Part shown: positions 7,935 through 16,318 of the stretch, piece by piece | Position numbering within the stretch: the first letter of the stretch is position 1 | Layout of the letters: every line of letters starts with the position of its first letter | NCBI GenBank assembly: GCA_022844125.1 | Contig: JALHMI010000002.1 | Span: 397,524 to 461,523 of the forward strand | Reading direction: 5' to 3' | DNA length: 64,000 bases | DNA from: Pirellulales bacterium | GTDB taxonomy: Bacteria > Planctomycetota > Planctomycetia > Pirellulales > PALSA-1355 | Made by a program: the position numbers and the translations under genes | The notes under the pieces: generated by a model | The model's input: the letters and a program-made list of their open reading frames with translations, nothing else | Database searches by the model: none | What the model was told of the DNA's origin: nothing

Positions 7935-8948
7935 TTACTGTACTGCGGTCTCGCTCTGCGGCGCGGCGGCCGGAGCCGTCTCCTCCGCTTCGTTTTCGCT
8001 CGGCTCCTTCGCATAGCGGGCCAGCGTCCAGGTGCTGGTCTGGCCGTTCTCGAAGTGGGCCGCGGTGGCGCCAGTCTGCTGCGTCAGGTTCGCGAGCGAG
8101 GTCTCGAACGTGACCTTACCGTTGTCACCAAAGGTGAACGCCACCTGCTGGGTCTTTTTGTTCACTGCGCCGCGAATCGGCTGATCGTGATCCGTCAGCA
8201 GGTCGTAGTAAGTACCACGCACCTGGCCGGCCTTGCTCACGGCAAGCTGCACCATGGCGCTCGCCTCGTGCTGGCCCTCTGGCGCGAGCGAGAACACACC
8301 CAGCGGCAGGAACGAGGTGTCCTTCGGCGGATCGTTCTTGCCTTCAGCGATCAACTGCTTCGCAGCAGCAATCTGTTCGGGAGTAATCGGCGACAGACCC
8401 GTCTCGGTTTCGTTCGACTGATTCTCCTCGGGCTCATTCGACTGCGTATCGTCGTCGGCGTTCTCCTCGGCGTTGCCATTCGCCGAGTCATCGCCTTCCG
8501 GCTCGGTTGTTTCATCCGAAGTCAGGTAGTTGTCGACCGTGCCGTAGTTGCCGTAGTAAGGCTCAACCGCGTCGAGACCCAACCAGGCAGCCGTCGCGCC
8601 AAACGTGGCGACAGCCCAGGGGTTGCCCCAACCCCAACCGCCCCAGCCGTAGCCCCACGCGCCACCGTGGCGGCCGTACCAGCCGTGCGAGAACGGCCGG
8701 TTGTGGTGAGCCCAGTTCGAGTGGTGGTAATGGTGGTGGTCACCGTGATGCGAGTGGGTGTGGCTGTGGTGGCCGGTGTGGTGATGGCTGTGGCTGCCGT
8801 GGTGCGAACGGCCGCCATGATGGCCGCCGCCGTGGTGTCCCCCACCGTGATGGCCGCCGCCATGTCCGCCGCCGCGAGCCAACACTGGTGCCGTGGACAA
8901 TCCCAGGACCGCAACCACGGCCAACAAAAACCCCAAAACCTTGTTCAT
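7935..8948 (-). CDS. Secreted His/Gly-rich protein, member of a tandem paralogous pair
   Basis: 337 aa from the ATG at 8948, which gives a good signal peptide (MNKVLGFLLAVVAVLGL..APVLA). Mature residues about 26-80 are almost only His and Gly (GGGHHGGGHHGG, then HSHHHTGHHSHTHSHH), followed by Trp/Gly-rich sequence, a Gly/Trp/Asn patch and an acidic spacer (about 160-210, TTEPEGDDSANGNAEEN). The C-terminal domain (about 230-330, 'FLPLGVFSLAPEG...TSTWTLARY') is shared with the next gene upstream. Many histidines suggest metal binding, but no known family is recognised. The open frame extends upstream, but the signal peptide decides the start. A hairpin terminator follows. Confidence 0.8.
   Translation of the reverse strand: MNKVLGFLLAVVAVLGLSTAPVLARGGGHGGGHHGGGHHGGGHHGGRSHHGSHSHHHTGHHSHTHSHHGDHHHYHHSNWAHHNRPFSHGWYGRHGGAWGYGWGGWGWGNPWAVATFGATAAWLGLDAVEPYYGNYGTVDNYLTSDETTEPEGDDSANGNAEENADDDTQSNEPEENQSNETETGLSPITPEQIAAAKQLIAEGKNDPPKDTSFLPLGVFSLAPEGQHEASAMVQLAVSKAGQVRGTYYDLLTDHDQPIRGAVNKKTQQVAFTFGDNGKVTFETSLANLTQQTGATAAHFENGQTSTWTLARYAKEPSENEAEETAPAAAPQSETAVQ
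8700..8873. repeat. Low-complexity His/Gly codon repeats
   Basis: Imperfect tandem repeats of short GGN/CAN codon units (reading GTGGT/GATGG on the plus strand) encode the His/Gly-rich stretch of the secreted protein on the minus strand. This explains the high local density of ATG-like and open frames on both strands. Such tracts can change length by slippage. Confidence 0.7.
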
Positions 8949-9034
8949 GGAACCCTCGAAAGTTGAAAATGAAAAACGCTGGCTGTTCCATTGATGGTCG
9001 AACCCGCGTTGATGAGTGACGTAAAGTGTGCAAA

Positions 9035-9970
9035 CTACTGTGGCGGAACCACCGGCGCTGACGTGGACGCCGGGACGGGCGTCACGGTTTGGCTCTCGAA
9101 GCGAGCCAAGTGCCAATCGCTCGCTTCGCCGCCCGCGAACCGCAGACGGATACTGCCATCCGGTCGGGTCAGGCTCACAAGCGCCGCTTCGAACTCGGCG
9201 GCGCCGGGCGCAGTGATTTTGAACGTCGCGAGTTGCGTGTGCTTGTCCAGCGAACCGCTGACCGGCGACGTCGTGCCAGTTACGACGTCAAAATAATTGC
9301 CTGCAATCTCGCCTTGTTTGCTAAGCGCCAGTTGCAATAGCGCGCTGGGGTCTTGAGCACCGGCCGGACCAAGCGCAAACACGCCGAGCGGCAAAAACTC
9401 TCCCGCGGGCTGTGTCTTGTCGGCGGATTCCGGGTCGAGCGTTTCGCTGGTATGTACTTGTTCTGCGGCCGTCGCACTTGCTGCGGGCGCGACGCCGACC
9501 CAAGCCGTGGCAGCGGCGATCGAGGCAACCGCCCAGGCATCGGCATGGGGGTGCGTGAACTGCCACGCCCGGGGATGATCGGCATACCAGGCTGGTGAGA
9601 ATGGTTCGTTGCCGGCGAATTGCGCGCGAAGCTCGGCGCGCGAGGCCATGTCCGCACTTGCAGCCTTCAGCCCCGCGTCAGCATTCGGCAACTGCGGTAC
9701 CGGCGCTCCGGCCTGACCCAGAATGGACTCCAGCGCCCCCGAGTCGATGGCCTGCTGCAGTTTCCCGCCCAGGTTCTGCAATCCCTGGCCGAGTTGGCGA
9801 TTGGGCCGTGCGGCGCCATTTGCGTTAGCTGCGCTCGGTCCAGGATTGTTCGCACGCGGGCCCCCCAGCCGGCGTTCACGCAATCGGCCGCCAAGCTGAG
9901 CCATGGCATCCGCAGTCAACAAACCGAGCATTAAGGCCGCCGCGAGCAAAGCCACATTGCGCGTGCGCAT
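9035..9970 (-). CDS. Secreted protein, paralogue of the His-rich neighbour
   Basis: 311 aa from the ATG at 9970, giving a signal peptide (MRTRNVALLAAALMLGLLTADAMA). The first third is Arg/Gly/Asn/Pro-rich, with a helical stretch 'LGQGLQNLGGKLQQAIDSG'. The mid region has 'FSPAWYADHPRAWQFTHPHADAWAVASI', which parallels the 'RPFSHGWYGRHGGAWGY...AVATFGA' part of its neighbour. The C-terminal domain (about 205-300, 'FLPLGVFALGPAG...ASDWHLARF') aligns over its full length with the next gene. The two genes are 86 bases apart on one strand, so tandem duplication followed by divergence is likely. Function unknown. Confidence 0.78.
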   Translation of the reverse strand: MRTRNVALLAAALMLGLLTADAMAQLGGRLRERRLGGPRANNPGPSAANANGAARPNRQLGQGLQNLGGKLQQAIDSGALESILGQAGAPVPQLPNADAGLKAASADMASRAELRAQFAGNEPFSPAWYADHPRAWQFTHPHADAWAVASIAAATAWVGVAPAASATAAEQVHTSETLDPESADKTQPAGEFLPLGVFALGPAGAQDPSALLQLALSKQGEIAGNYFDVVTGTTSPVSGSLDKHTQLATFKITAPGAAEFEAALVSLTRPDGSIRLRFAGGEASDWHLARFESQTVTPVPASTSAPVVPPQ

Positions 9971-10121
9971 GGATCTCTCTCCGGATCTGCCCCCGCCGGC
10001 GGTCGACCAGCGACCGGGCATGAGCGGTGGGGTACTGGAAGCCTAGCTTACCGGGCGAATGGCAAGCCGGAGGGGCAGAATCCCCGAAGAAAACGCGTTG
10101 GACGGCAGCGCTACGTCGACC

Positions 10122-10934
10122 TTACTCGCCCAGAGTGTGGCGAATCGCTACGGCCAGGTCGCGCCGGGTGGTCGGTGAGTATTCGAGATCGAACCAGATG
10201 ACCTTGCCCGACGGGTCCAGCAGGTAGCTGCGTGGAAGCTTGCCGCTCGCCACCTGAGCGAGAGCCTGGCGATCGGCATCGACCAACACCGGATAGCTCG
10301 CTCCGGCGTTCTTTGCCAATTCGGCGGCCTGGGTGGCCCCGTCACCGCAATTCACTGCAACCACGGCCAAGCCCTTGTCACCGAAGCGAGGCAGGTAATA
10401 TCGGTTCAGATCGGAAAGCTCTTCCAGGGCCGTCGGCTGAGTCTGGTCCCAAAATACGACCAACGTCAGCCTGGGTCCGTAGAGTTCCGTGAGTGATCGC
10501 TGCTGGCCAGCCGCGTCAGGCAGTTCCAGGTTGGGAAACAGATCGCCTACCTTGACCTTGCACATCGCGGCATGCTGGTCGCTGAGCACAACCTTCGGCA
10601 TCGAAAGCTCAGCCAGTGGCAACCGGTCGAGCGGCAGCGGCGCTTCGGACGCGGGCAGTGGCGCCGGGGGCGCCACCGCTTGAATTGGCTGCTTCGCCTC
10701 CGGCTCGGTGGGTATGTCGAGCGAAGGTGCCTCCACATGGCTCGCGTCGGCAACCTCGATTTCTGGCCGTGTCGCTTGAGTGCCGTCAGGAGCGTCAATC
10801 GCAGCAGGTGCTTCAACACGATCTGCCGGAGGCTCCGACTTAGTGCATCCGCAGGCCACGAATACGGCGGCCGCTGAACAGGCTGCCAGGAACTTAGTCC
10901 CCAAGCTCTCGAACTTCAGATTGCCGCATCGCAT
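10122..10934 (-). CDS. Thioredoxin-fold (TlpA/AhpC-like) lipoprotein lacking the CxxC motif
   Basis: 270 aa from the ATG at 10934. The N-terminus has a hydrophobic stretch ending in a Cys-containing lipobox-like site ('AAAVFVACGC', Cys28/30). Residues about 32-120 are a Pro/Ala/Glu-rich linker. A thioredoxin-like domain of the redoxin/TlpA type follows: 'VKVGDLFPNLELPDAAGQQRSLTELYG', 'LTLVVFWDQTQPTALEEL', 'GLAVVAVNCGD', 'PRSYLLDPSGKVIWFDLEY'. Where TlpA has W-C-x-x-C, this protein has W-D-Q-T-Q-P, so it cannot do thiol-disulphide exchange by the normal mechanism. A binding or scaffold role is an inference. It lies 120 bases after aspS on the same strand. Confidence 0.82.
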   Translation of the reverse strand: MRCGNLKFESLGTKFLAACSAAAVFVACGCTKSEPPADRVEAPAAIDAPDGTQATRPEIEVADASHVEAPSLDIPTEPEAKQPIQAVAPPAPLPASEAPLPLDRLPLAELSMPKVVLSDQHAAMCKVKVGDLFPNLELPDAAGQQRSLTELYGPRLTLVVFWDQTQPTALEELSDLNRYYLPRFGDKGLAVVAVNCGDGATQAAELAKNAGASYPVLVDADRQALAQVASGKLPRSYLLDPSGKVIWFDLEYSPTTRRDLAVAIRHTLGE

Positions 10935-11054
10935 CAGGCTCGCCTCCAAACGGCCAGTTGCACGGACCCCACGCCAGCGGTCCGCGTCCATTGCCGCTTA
11001 TTCTCGCGGGATTCGCGCGGGCGTCAACGGCCTGGGCCAGGGGCGGTCGGCACG

Positions 11055-12833
11055 CTAGCGGGGCGCAGGATCACGAATCTGGATGCCTAATTCCCGCAAC
11101 TGCCGGGCATCGACACGACCCGGCGCTTCGGTCATCAGGTCTGTCGCCTTTTGTGTCTTGGGAAACGCGATACAGTCGCGAATGTTGTCGAGCCCACCAA
11201 AGATCATCACCACCCGGTCCAGACCCAGCGCGATGCCGCCATGCGGCGGCGCGCCGAACGCCAGCGCGTCGAGCAGAAATCCGAATCGCTCCCGTTGCAG
11301 TTCGGGCGAGATTCCGAGTAGTTCAAACGCCTGTTGCTGGACTCCCGGATCGTGAATTCGGATCGTGCCGCCGCCGGCTTCAAAACCATTGATTACAAGG
11401 TCATATGCCTGTGCGCGACATTTGCCGGGGTCGGTCTTGAGCAGCTCAATGTCCTGAGGCCTGGGCGATGTAAACGGATGATGCATCGCGGCCCAACCGC
11501 CTGTCTCCTCGTCCTTGGCAAACATCGGAAACTCGACGATCCAGGAGAAGTGCTTCGACTTTGGATCGTACAACTTCAAATCCACGCCGAACCGCTTGCG
11601 CAGCCCATACAGGGCCTTGCAACTGACCTCGAAGGTATCGGCAACAAACACCAGGAGATCGCCCGGCTCGGCCTGCATCCGATCGGAAATCTGCTGGAGG
11701 ATCTCGGGGCTGAAATTCTTGGCGATGGGCGAGGCGAGCGTGCCGCCGTCCTCGACCTTGAACCAAGCCAGGCCCTTAGCGCCAAAGTCCTGAACGATGA
11801 AGTTAGTGAGCTCATCAATCCCTTTACGCGAGTAAGCGGCAGCGCCACCTTTGGCGTTGATACCGCGGACCTGGCCCCCTTCGTCGGCCGTAGCGCGGAA
11901 GACCCGAAAATCGCACTTGGCCGCAATGTCCGTCAGATCGACGATCTCCAGTCCGAAACGCAGGTCCGGCGCGTCATGACCATAGCGCTCCATCGCCTCG
12001 TCATAGGTCATGCGTGGCAGCGGCAATGATAGATCGATCCCCAGGATTTCTTTCGCCAGCCGGGCCATCAAACCGTCGATCAGGCTGATGATGTCTTCAG
12101 CCGTGACGAATGACATTTCGACGTCAAGCTGAGTGAATTCCGGCTGCCGATCGGCCCGCAGGTCTTCGTCACGAAAGCAGCGTGCGACCTGCACGTAGCG
12201 ATCGTAGCCCGCAATCATCAGAATCTGTTTGTAAAGCTGCGGTGATTGCGGCAGCGCGTAAAAGCTGCCGTTGTGAACGCGGCTGGGCACCAGGTAATCG
12301 CGAGCACCTTCGGGCGTACTGCGACCGAGCATCGGAGTTTCGACGTCAAGAAAGCCGTGTTCGTCAAAGTACTTCCGCATGCCAATGGTGATGCGATGGC
12401 GCAGTTGCAGCGTGGCCTGCATTTCCCCGCGGCGCAGATCCAGATAGCGATACTTGAGCCGCAGATCCTCGTTCGGCAGTTCCATGCCGCCCGGCTGAAA
12501 AGGCGGCGTCTGGCTCTTGTTCAGCAGCAAGAGTTCGCTGGGACGAACCTCGATTGCACCTGTCGCGATCTTCGCGTTCACTGTCCCTTCCGGGCGAGCC
12601 GCGACCTTCCCGCGGACGCTGATCACGAATTCGCTCCGCAGCGAGCGGGCAAGCTCCAGCGTTTCGCGGCCCACGTCCGGGTCGAACACGATCTGGGTCT
12701 TTCCGTACCGATCGCGGAGGTCGATAAAGATGCCGCCCCCGTGGTCACGGTAGCTATCCACCCAGCCGCAAAGCGTGACCTGCTGGCCGATGTGCTGCGA
12801 TCCTAGTTCGCCGCACGTATGAGTCCGCAACAA
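11055..12833 (-). CDS. aspS: Aspartyl-tRNA synthetase
   Basis: 592 aa, normal for the bacterial class IIb enzyme, which charges tRNA-Asp (or tRNA-Asp and tRNA-Asn in non-discriminating forms). The N-terminal OB-fold anticodon domain (about 1-105, 'QVTLCGWVDSYRDHGGGIFIDLRDRYG') is followed by the catalytic core with motif 2 'FRDEDLRADRQPEFTQLDVE', a bacterial GAD insertion, and motif 3 'GIALGLDRVVMIFGG'. The start is a TTG at 12833 (TTG TTG CGG ACT CAT), giving the family's usual M-L-R-T-H-T-C-G-E-L; I see no ATG that keeps this conserved N-terminus. Confidence 0.97.
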   Translation of the reverse strand: MLRTHTCGELGSQHIGQQVTLCGWVDSYRDHGGGIFIDLRDRYGKTQIVFDPDVGRETLELARSLRSEFVISVRGKVAARPEGTVNAKIATGAIEVRPSELLLLNKSQTPPFQPGGMELPNEDLRLKYRYLDLRRGEMQATLQLRHRITIGMRKYFDEHGFLDVETPMLGRSTPEGARDYLVPSRVHNGSFYALPQSPQLYKQILMIAGYDRYVQVARCFRDEDLRADRQPEFTQLDVEMSFVTAEDIISLIDGLMARLAKEILGIDLSLPLPRMTYDEAMERYGHDAPDLRFGLEIVDLTDIAAKCDFRVFRATADEGGQVRGINAKGGAAAYSRKGIDELTNFIVQDFGAKGLAWFKVEDGGTLASPIAKNFSPEILQQISDRMQAEPGDLLVFVADTFEVSCKALYGLRKRFGVDLKLYDPKSKHFSWIVEFPMFAKDEETGGWAAMHHPFTSPRPQDIELLKTDPGKCRAQAYDLVINGFEAGGGTIRIHDPGVQQQAFELLGISPELQRERFGFLLDALAFGAPPHGGIALGLDRVVMIFGGLDNIRDCIAFPKTQKATDLMTEAPGRVDARQLRELGIQIRDPAPR

Positions 12834-12989
12834 AGCCGCATCTCCTCTGGCCGCATTCGCCGGCCATTCTGTCGAAAGCTTTCAGCCCTGAAATAAGCCG
12901 CCCATCTTACTCTAGACCATCCGCCGCCGGAAAGGTGATCGCGACTGTGCGCCACAGTGGCGGCATGGGGGGCAGGTCTGAAAACGAAG

Positions 12990-13023
12990 AAAGCCGCCTC
13001 GAATCGTGGTTCGAGGCGGCTTT
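12990..13023 (-). terminator. Rho-independent terminator of the PEP-CTERM gene
   Basis: Perfect 14-bp inverted repeat (arms 12990-13003 and 13010-13023) around a 6-base loop. On the minus strand it begins 27 bases after the stop codon of the PEP-CTERM gene, and the arm ends in T and runs into TTCGTTTTC. It should insulate aspS from read-through. Confidence 0.8.
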
Positions 13024-13050
13024 GAATTGGTTGACCAATGATTTCGCTAA

Positions 13051-13788
13051 CTAGCCGTTACGACGACGACGCCAGCCCACCAGGGCCAAACCACAGGCAC
13101 CCAGTGCTCCCAAGGCCACCGAAGACGGCTCGGGTACAACCGTGTAATTGTAAATGACGGTCACCGTACCAACGGCATCGGTTGACTGGTTGTTCGAACC
13201 ATTGCCGCCGCCACCGACAAACGCCTGGAACGTCGTCGTTGTGAAACCAAGCGTAAATGAACCGGTGGTGTCGTAAGGAACGATGCTGTTAGCACCAACC
13301 AGTCCAGAGTCGCCCGTCGCATTGATTGCCGGCGGTGCATAGTTGATCGTTTGGCCCGCGCCGTAAAGAACTGGGCCGGTGTCAATCAGATCAATATCGC
13401 CGTTGATGCCGCCATTAAGAAACAACTGGAAGTCCAGACTGGCCTTGTCCACGTTCGGGGCAGTGCCCACGACGCCAAGGTTTGAGTAGGAGATATACGA
13501 GAACGTCTGGGAGTTGTTCGCGTCATTGTTCGTAACGGAGAGGGATTGAAGGGTCTCCGTCACTTCAATGCGCAGACCAACGCTCGTCAGAACCGCACCA
13601 AATGGTGCACCAGAGCTTTGGAAATAGTCGAAAGTCCCGGTTCCCAGCGAACCTGTGATATCCGTCGGAGTCAACGGCATGCTGAATGTCTGCACGACCT
13701 GTGCAGCATGCAGCGGCGCAGCAATCAGAATGATCGGCGAGAGGAGAAGAAATGACAGGCGAAAACCCGTCAACGAAGTTCGATTCAT
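13051..13788 (-). CDS. PEP-CTERM sorting domain protein
   Basis: 245 aa from the ATG at 13788, which has a strong ribosome-binding site (GGAGGG 7-8 bases upstream) and a signal peptide (hydrophobic SFLLLSPIILIAAPLHA). The C-terminus is a typical PEP-CTERM tail: 'VVPEPSSVALGALG', a hydrophobic stretch and an Arg cluster (WRRRRNG). Such proteins are recognised and cleaved by an exosortase and reach the cell surface or the polysaccharide matrix. The middle is Thr/Ser/Asn/Gly-rich, as expected for an extracellular beta protein, and has no known domain. The exosortase is not in this window. A promoter and a terminator flank it, so it is probably monocistronic. Confidence 0.9.
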   Translation of the reverse strand: MNRTSLTGFRLSFLLLSPIILIAAPLHAAQVVQTFSMPLTPTDITGSLGTGTFDYFQSSGAPFGAVLTSVGLRIEVTETLQSLSVTNNDANNSQTFSYISYSNLGVVGTAPNVDKASLDFQLFLNGGINGDIDLIDTGPVLYGAGQTINYAPPAINATGDSGLVGANSIVPYDTTGSFTLGFTTTTFQAFVGGGGNGSNNQSTDAVGTVTVIYNYTVVPEPSSVALGALGACGLALVGWRRRRNG

Positions 13789-13872
13789 GTGCGGCCCTCC
13801 TTCTAAAAGTGCACAAATCAATGACATGGCGGCGAGTCGCGCAGGCTGGTCGCGCCACTACCAGCGAAGCCG

Positions 13873-13900
13873 AGTCTAACCGAAAAGCGCAAAGCGTCAA
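13873..13900 (-). promoter_or_regulatory. Sigma70-like promoter for the PEP-CTERM gene
   Basis: On the minus strand TTGACG (13900-13895) is followed after 16 bases by TAGACT (13878-13873). This puts the transcription start about 80 bases before the ATG at 13788. The -35 box matches at five of six positions and the -10 at four of six. Confidence 0.4.
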
Positions 13901-14014
13901 TCCTTTTCCGGATGTAAATTATGTATTGTATATGCACACGCGAGCTGGACTTAGGCCCACGTTGCGGTATTTTCATGGCGATTTTGAATGTAATGCCCTT
14001 GGTCGTCCCATGCA

Positions 14015-14968
14015 TCACGGCAGGGATGCCTGCCAAATTTCTTCCGCAACCATCTGAGGTTCCCCCCCGCCGGGTACCGGCCGGCACTCGCTCAGGCTGC
14101 GAAACCAGGTCATCTGCCGTTTAGCGAATTGCCGCGTGCCTAGCTTCACGAGAGCGATCGTCTCCGAAAGCTCACGATCGCCGCGAAGATGCTCCAAAAC
14201 CTCGCGATAACCGACGGCTTGGCCGGCAGTCCGCCCAAACGCCCCCTGAGTGACCAGCAACCGCCGAACTTCATCGACCAGACCCGCGGCGAACATTGCG
14301 TCGACCCGGCGGTCGATCCGCTCGACAAGTTCCTCCCGCGGCCAAGTCAGCGCGAATACCCGGCACTCATTGGCCGGTCGCGCTCGCTCAAACTGCTGCT
14401 GGAGTCCGGAAATGGTCTGGCCGGTTTTCAGATGGACTTCGAGAGCCCGGATCACACGCCGTCTGTCGCGCGCATGCAACCGCCGAGCGCTGGCGGGATC
14501 AACCGCGGCCAGTCGTTGAAGAAGGGCTTCATTCCCTTCGCGGTCGGCGTAACTCTCCAGTTCACGGCGTAGCTCCCAATCCGCCGGTGGGCCTTTAAAG
14601 ATGCCCCGTAGTAGGGCCTTCAAATAAAGCGGCGTTCCACCCACAAATAGCGGCTTTCGCCCGCGCGACGCGATCTCGGTCACCACCGTTTCCGCCGCCG
14701 TCACGTATTGCGCAACGCTGAATTCCTCGTGCGGCTCGACGAGGTCGATCAGGTGATGCATTACGCCGCCCCGCTCCGCGATCGATGGCTTTGCCGTTCC
14801 AATGTCCATCCCGCGATAGATCGCCATTGAATCGAGCGAGATAATTTCGGCGTTCAGACGCTTTGCCAGCGCCACACCGACCGCAGTCTTGCCGCTGGCC
14901 GTAGGACCGGTCAAAAACCAGCAATCGGCGGGAGTATCGTAAGCTTGTGACACGCTTGAGTTAGCCAC
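14015..14968 (-). CDS. miaA: tRNA dimethylallyltransferase MiaA
   Basis: 317 aa, standard length. It transfers the dimethylallyl group to A37 of tRNAs reading UNN codons. The P-loop GPTASGKT is at about residues 21-28, followed by 'AEIISLDSMAIYRGMDIGTAKP' and 'HHLIDLVEPHEEFSVAQY'. 'LFVGGTPLYLKALLRGIF' and 'RRVIRALEV' are the family's core. The start is GTG at 14968. It is divergent from hisE. Confidence 0.96.
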   Translation of the reverse strand: MANSSVSQAYDTPADCWFLTGPTASGKTAVGVALAKRLNAEIISLDSMAIYRGMDIGTAKPSIAERGGVMHHLIDLVEPHEEFSVAQYVTAAETVVTEIASRGRKPLFVGGTPLYLKALLRGIFKGPPADWELRRELESYADREGNEALLQRLAAVDPASARRLHARDRRRVIRALEVHLKTGQTISGLQQQFERARPANECRVFALTWPREELVERIDRRVDAMFAAGLVDEVRRLLVTQGAFGRTAGQAVGYREVLEHLRGDRELSETIALVKLGTRQFAKRQMTWFRSLSECRPVPGGGEPQMVAEEIWQASLP

Positions 14969-14979
14969 CGATGAGCGAC

Positions 14980-15008
14980 TTGTCAGCCTAAGTTCAAGGT
15001 TCTAGGAT
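14980..15008 (+). promoter_or_regulatory. Sigma70-like promoter for hisE-hisG
   Basis: TTGTCA at 14980-14985 and TAGGAT at 15003-15008 with a 17-base spacer, about 50 bases before the hisE start. Five of six and four of six matches to the consensus, with optimal spacing. Confidence 0.5.
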
Positions 15009-15059
15009 GCCTGGAATCCTAGCCGGCACAACCTCTAGCCGTAAGGCAGCTTGACGAAC

Positions 15060-15446
15060 ATGCCCTCGACCGACCCCATCCTGTCCCAGCTCATGGCGGT
15101 GATCGAGGACCGCAAACGCACGCTGCCCGAAAAATCGTATACCACCCGGCTGTTTGAGGGGGGCGTGCCCAAGATTGGCGCCAAGGTACTCGAAGAGGCT
15201 GCCGAGGTAGTCGAGGCCGCGGGTGAACCTGGCGATCCCGGCCGCGATCATACCGTGCGTGAGGCGGCCGACGTGGTGTATCACCTGCTGGTTTTATTGG
15301 CCCAGCGCGACATTCCCCTAGCCGCCGTCGAAAACGAGCTGGGCCGCCGGTTTGGCATCTCCGGCCTCGACGAGAAAGCCTCGCGAACCGCCTCTGAAGC
15401 GTCGGATACAACCGCCCAAAAACCCGCCAGCGACTTCCCCTCATGA
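15060..15446 (+). CDS. hisE: Phosphoribosyl-ATP pyrophosphatase
   Basis: 128 aa from the ATG at 15060; a TTG at 15051 with AAGG close upstream is an alternative. HisE removes pyrophosphate from phosphoribosyl-ATP, the second step of histidine synthesis. The MazG-like fold shows the acidic helices 'GAKVLEEAAEVVEAA' and 'REAADVVYHLLVLLAQRDI', which hold Mg2+. About 25 residues of low-complexity Ser/Ala/Thr tail follow the normal family end. The stop overlaps the hisG start (ATGA), so the first two enzymes of the pathway are translationally coupled and no other his genes are present here. Confidence 0.93.
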   Translation: MPSTDPILSQLMAVIEDRKRTLPEKSYTTRLFEGGVPKIGAKVLEEAAEVVEAAGEPGDPGRDHTVREAADVVYHLLVLLAQRDIPLAAVENELGRRFGISGLDEKASRTASEASDTTAQKPASDFPS

Positions 15447-16294
15447 GCAATTTGCGGATCGGCGTTCCCAGCAAAGGCCGCTTGGCCGAATTGGCCGGTG
15501 ACCTGCTCAAAGAGGCGGGTCTCAGTTTTCGTCGGCAAGAACGAAGCCTGTTCGCGCGATGCAAAGAAATCCCGGTCGAGATCACCTTCCTGAGAACGGA
15601 GGACATCCCGGTGCTCTGTGCCGAGGGCGCGCTCGACATGGGCATCACCGGCGGCGATTTGGTGGCCGAAAGCGGCGTTGAACTCATTTCGCGCCTCGAC
15701 CTCGGCGTCGGAGACTGTCGCCTGGCGGTTTGTGTTCCCGACGATAGCGCGATCGATTCGCCCGCACAGCTCGATGGCAAGCGGGTCGCGACCAGCTTCC
15801 CCCGAGTCACCGAACAGTATCTGGCAGAACGCAACGCGAAAGCTCACCTGGTGAATCTGTCCGGGTCCGTCGAGATCATGATCGCCCTGGGAGTCGCCGA
15901 CGCAATTGTTGACCTGGTGGAGACTGGCAGCACCTTGGCTGCCAACCGCTTACGGATTCTAGCCGAGGTAGGCCGCTACCAGACCGTGCTGGTGCAGAAC
16001 AAGTCCTGCAAGCACCTGGAACTTGCCGATCGCGTCGTCCGCCGCCTGGAAGGTGTCGTGATTGCCCGCAGCTACTCGCTGCTCGAATACAACGTGCCGC
16101 GGGCCAAACTTGCGCAGGCTGAGAAGATCACCCCGGGCTTCAATTCGCCGACGATCAGCGCCCTGGAGGATGCCGAATGGTGTGCCGTGCGCGTCATGGT
16201 TCGCCGAACGGAAGTAATCGACATCATGGAACAGCTCGAAGCGCTTGGCGCATCGGCGATCCTGGAAACGCGGATCACCAATTGCCGACTCTAA
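15443..16294 (+). CDS. hisG: ATP phosphoribosyltransferase (long form)
   Basis: 283 aa, the long HisG form with a C-terminal ACT-like regulatory domain (about 205-283) for histidine feedback. It condenses ATP and PRPP in the first step of histidine synthesis. Diagnostic segments: 'LRIGVPSKGRLAE' at the start, 'DMGITGGDLVAESG', and the PRPP-binding region 'GVADAIVDLVETGSTLAANRL'. The long form does not need HisZ, which fits the context. It starts inside the hisE stop codon. It is convergent with the DUF4214 gene, 24 bases away. Confidence 0.96.
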   Translation: MSNLRIGVPSKGRLAELAGDLLKEAGLSFRRQERSLFARCKEIPVEITFLRTEDIPVLCAEGALDMGITGGDLVAESGVELISRLDLGVGDCRLAVCVPDDSAIDSPAQLDGKRVATSFPRVTEQYLAERNAKAHLVNLSGSVEIMIALGVADAIVDLVETGSTLAANRLRILAEVGRYQTVLVQNKSCKHLELADRVVRRLEGVVIARSYSLLEYNVPRAKLAQAEKITPGFNSPTISALEDAEWCAVRVMVRRTEVIDIMEQLEALGASAILETRITNCRL

Positions 16295-16318
16295 ACGGTC
16301 AGCACATGAAGCTTCCTG

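Noticed and set aside
7476..8966. 496-codon plus-strand frame over the His-rich gene
   Set aside because: It is antisense to the His/Gly repeats and the nitrilase gene; the Val/Ala/Ser runs at its end are the complement of the repeat tract.
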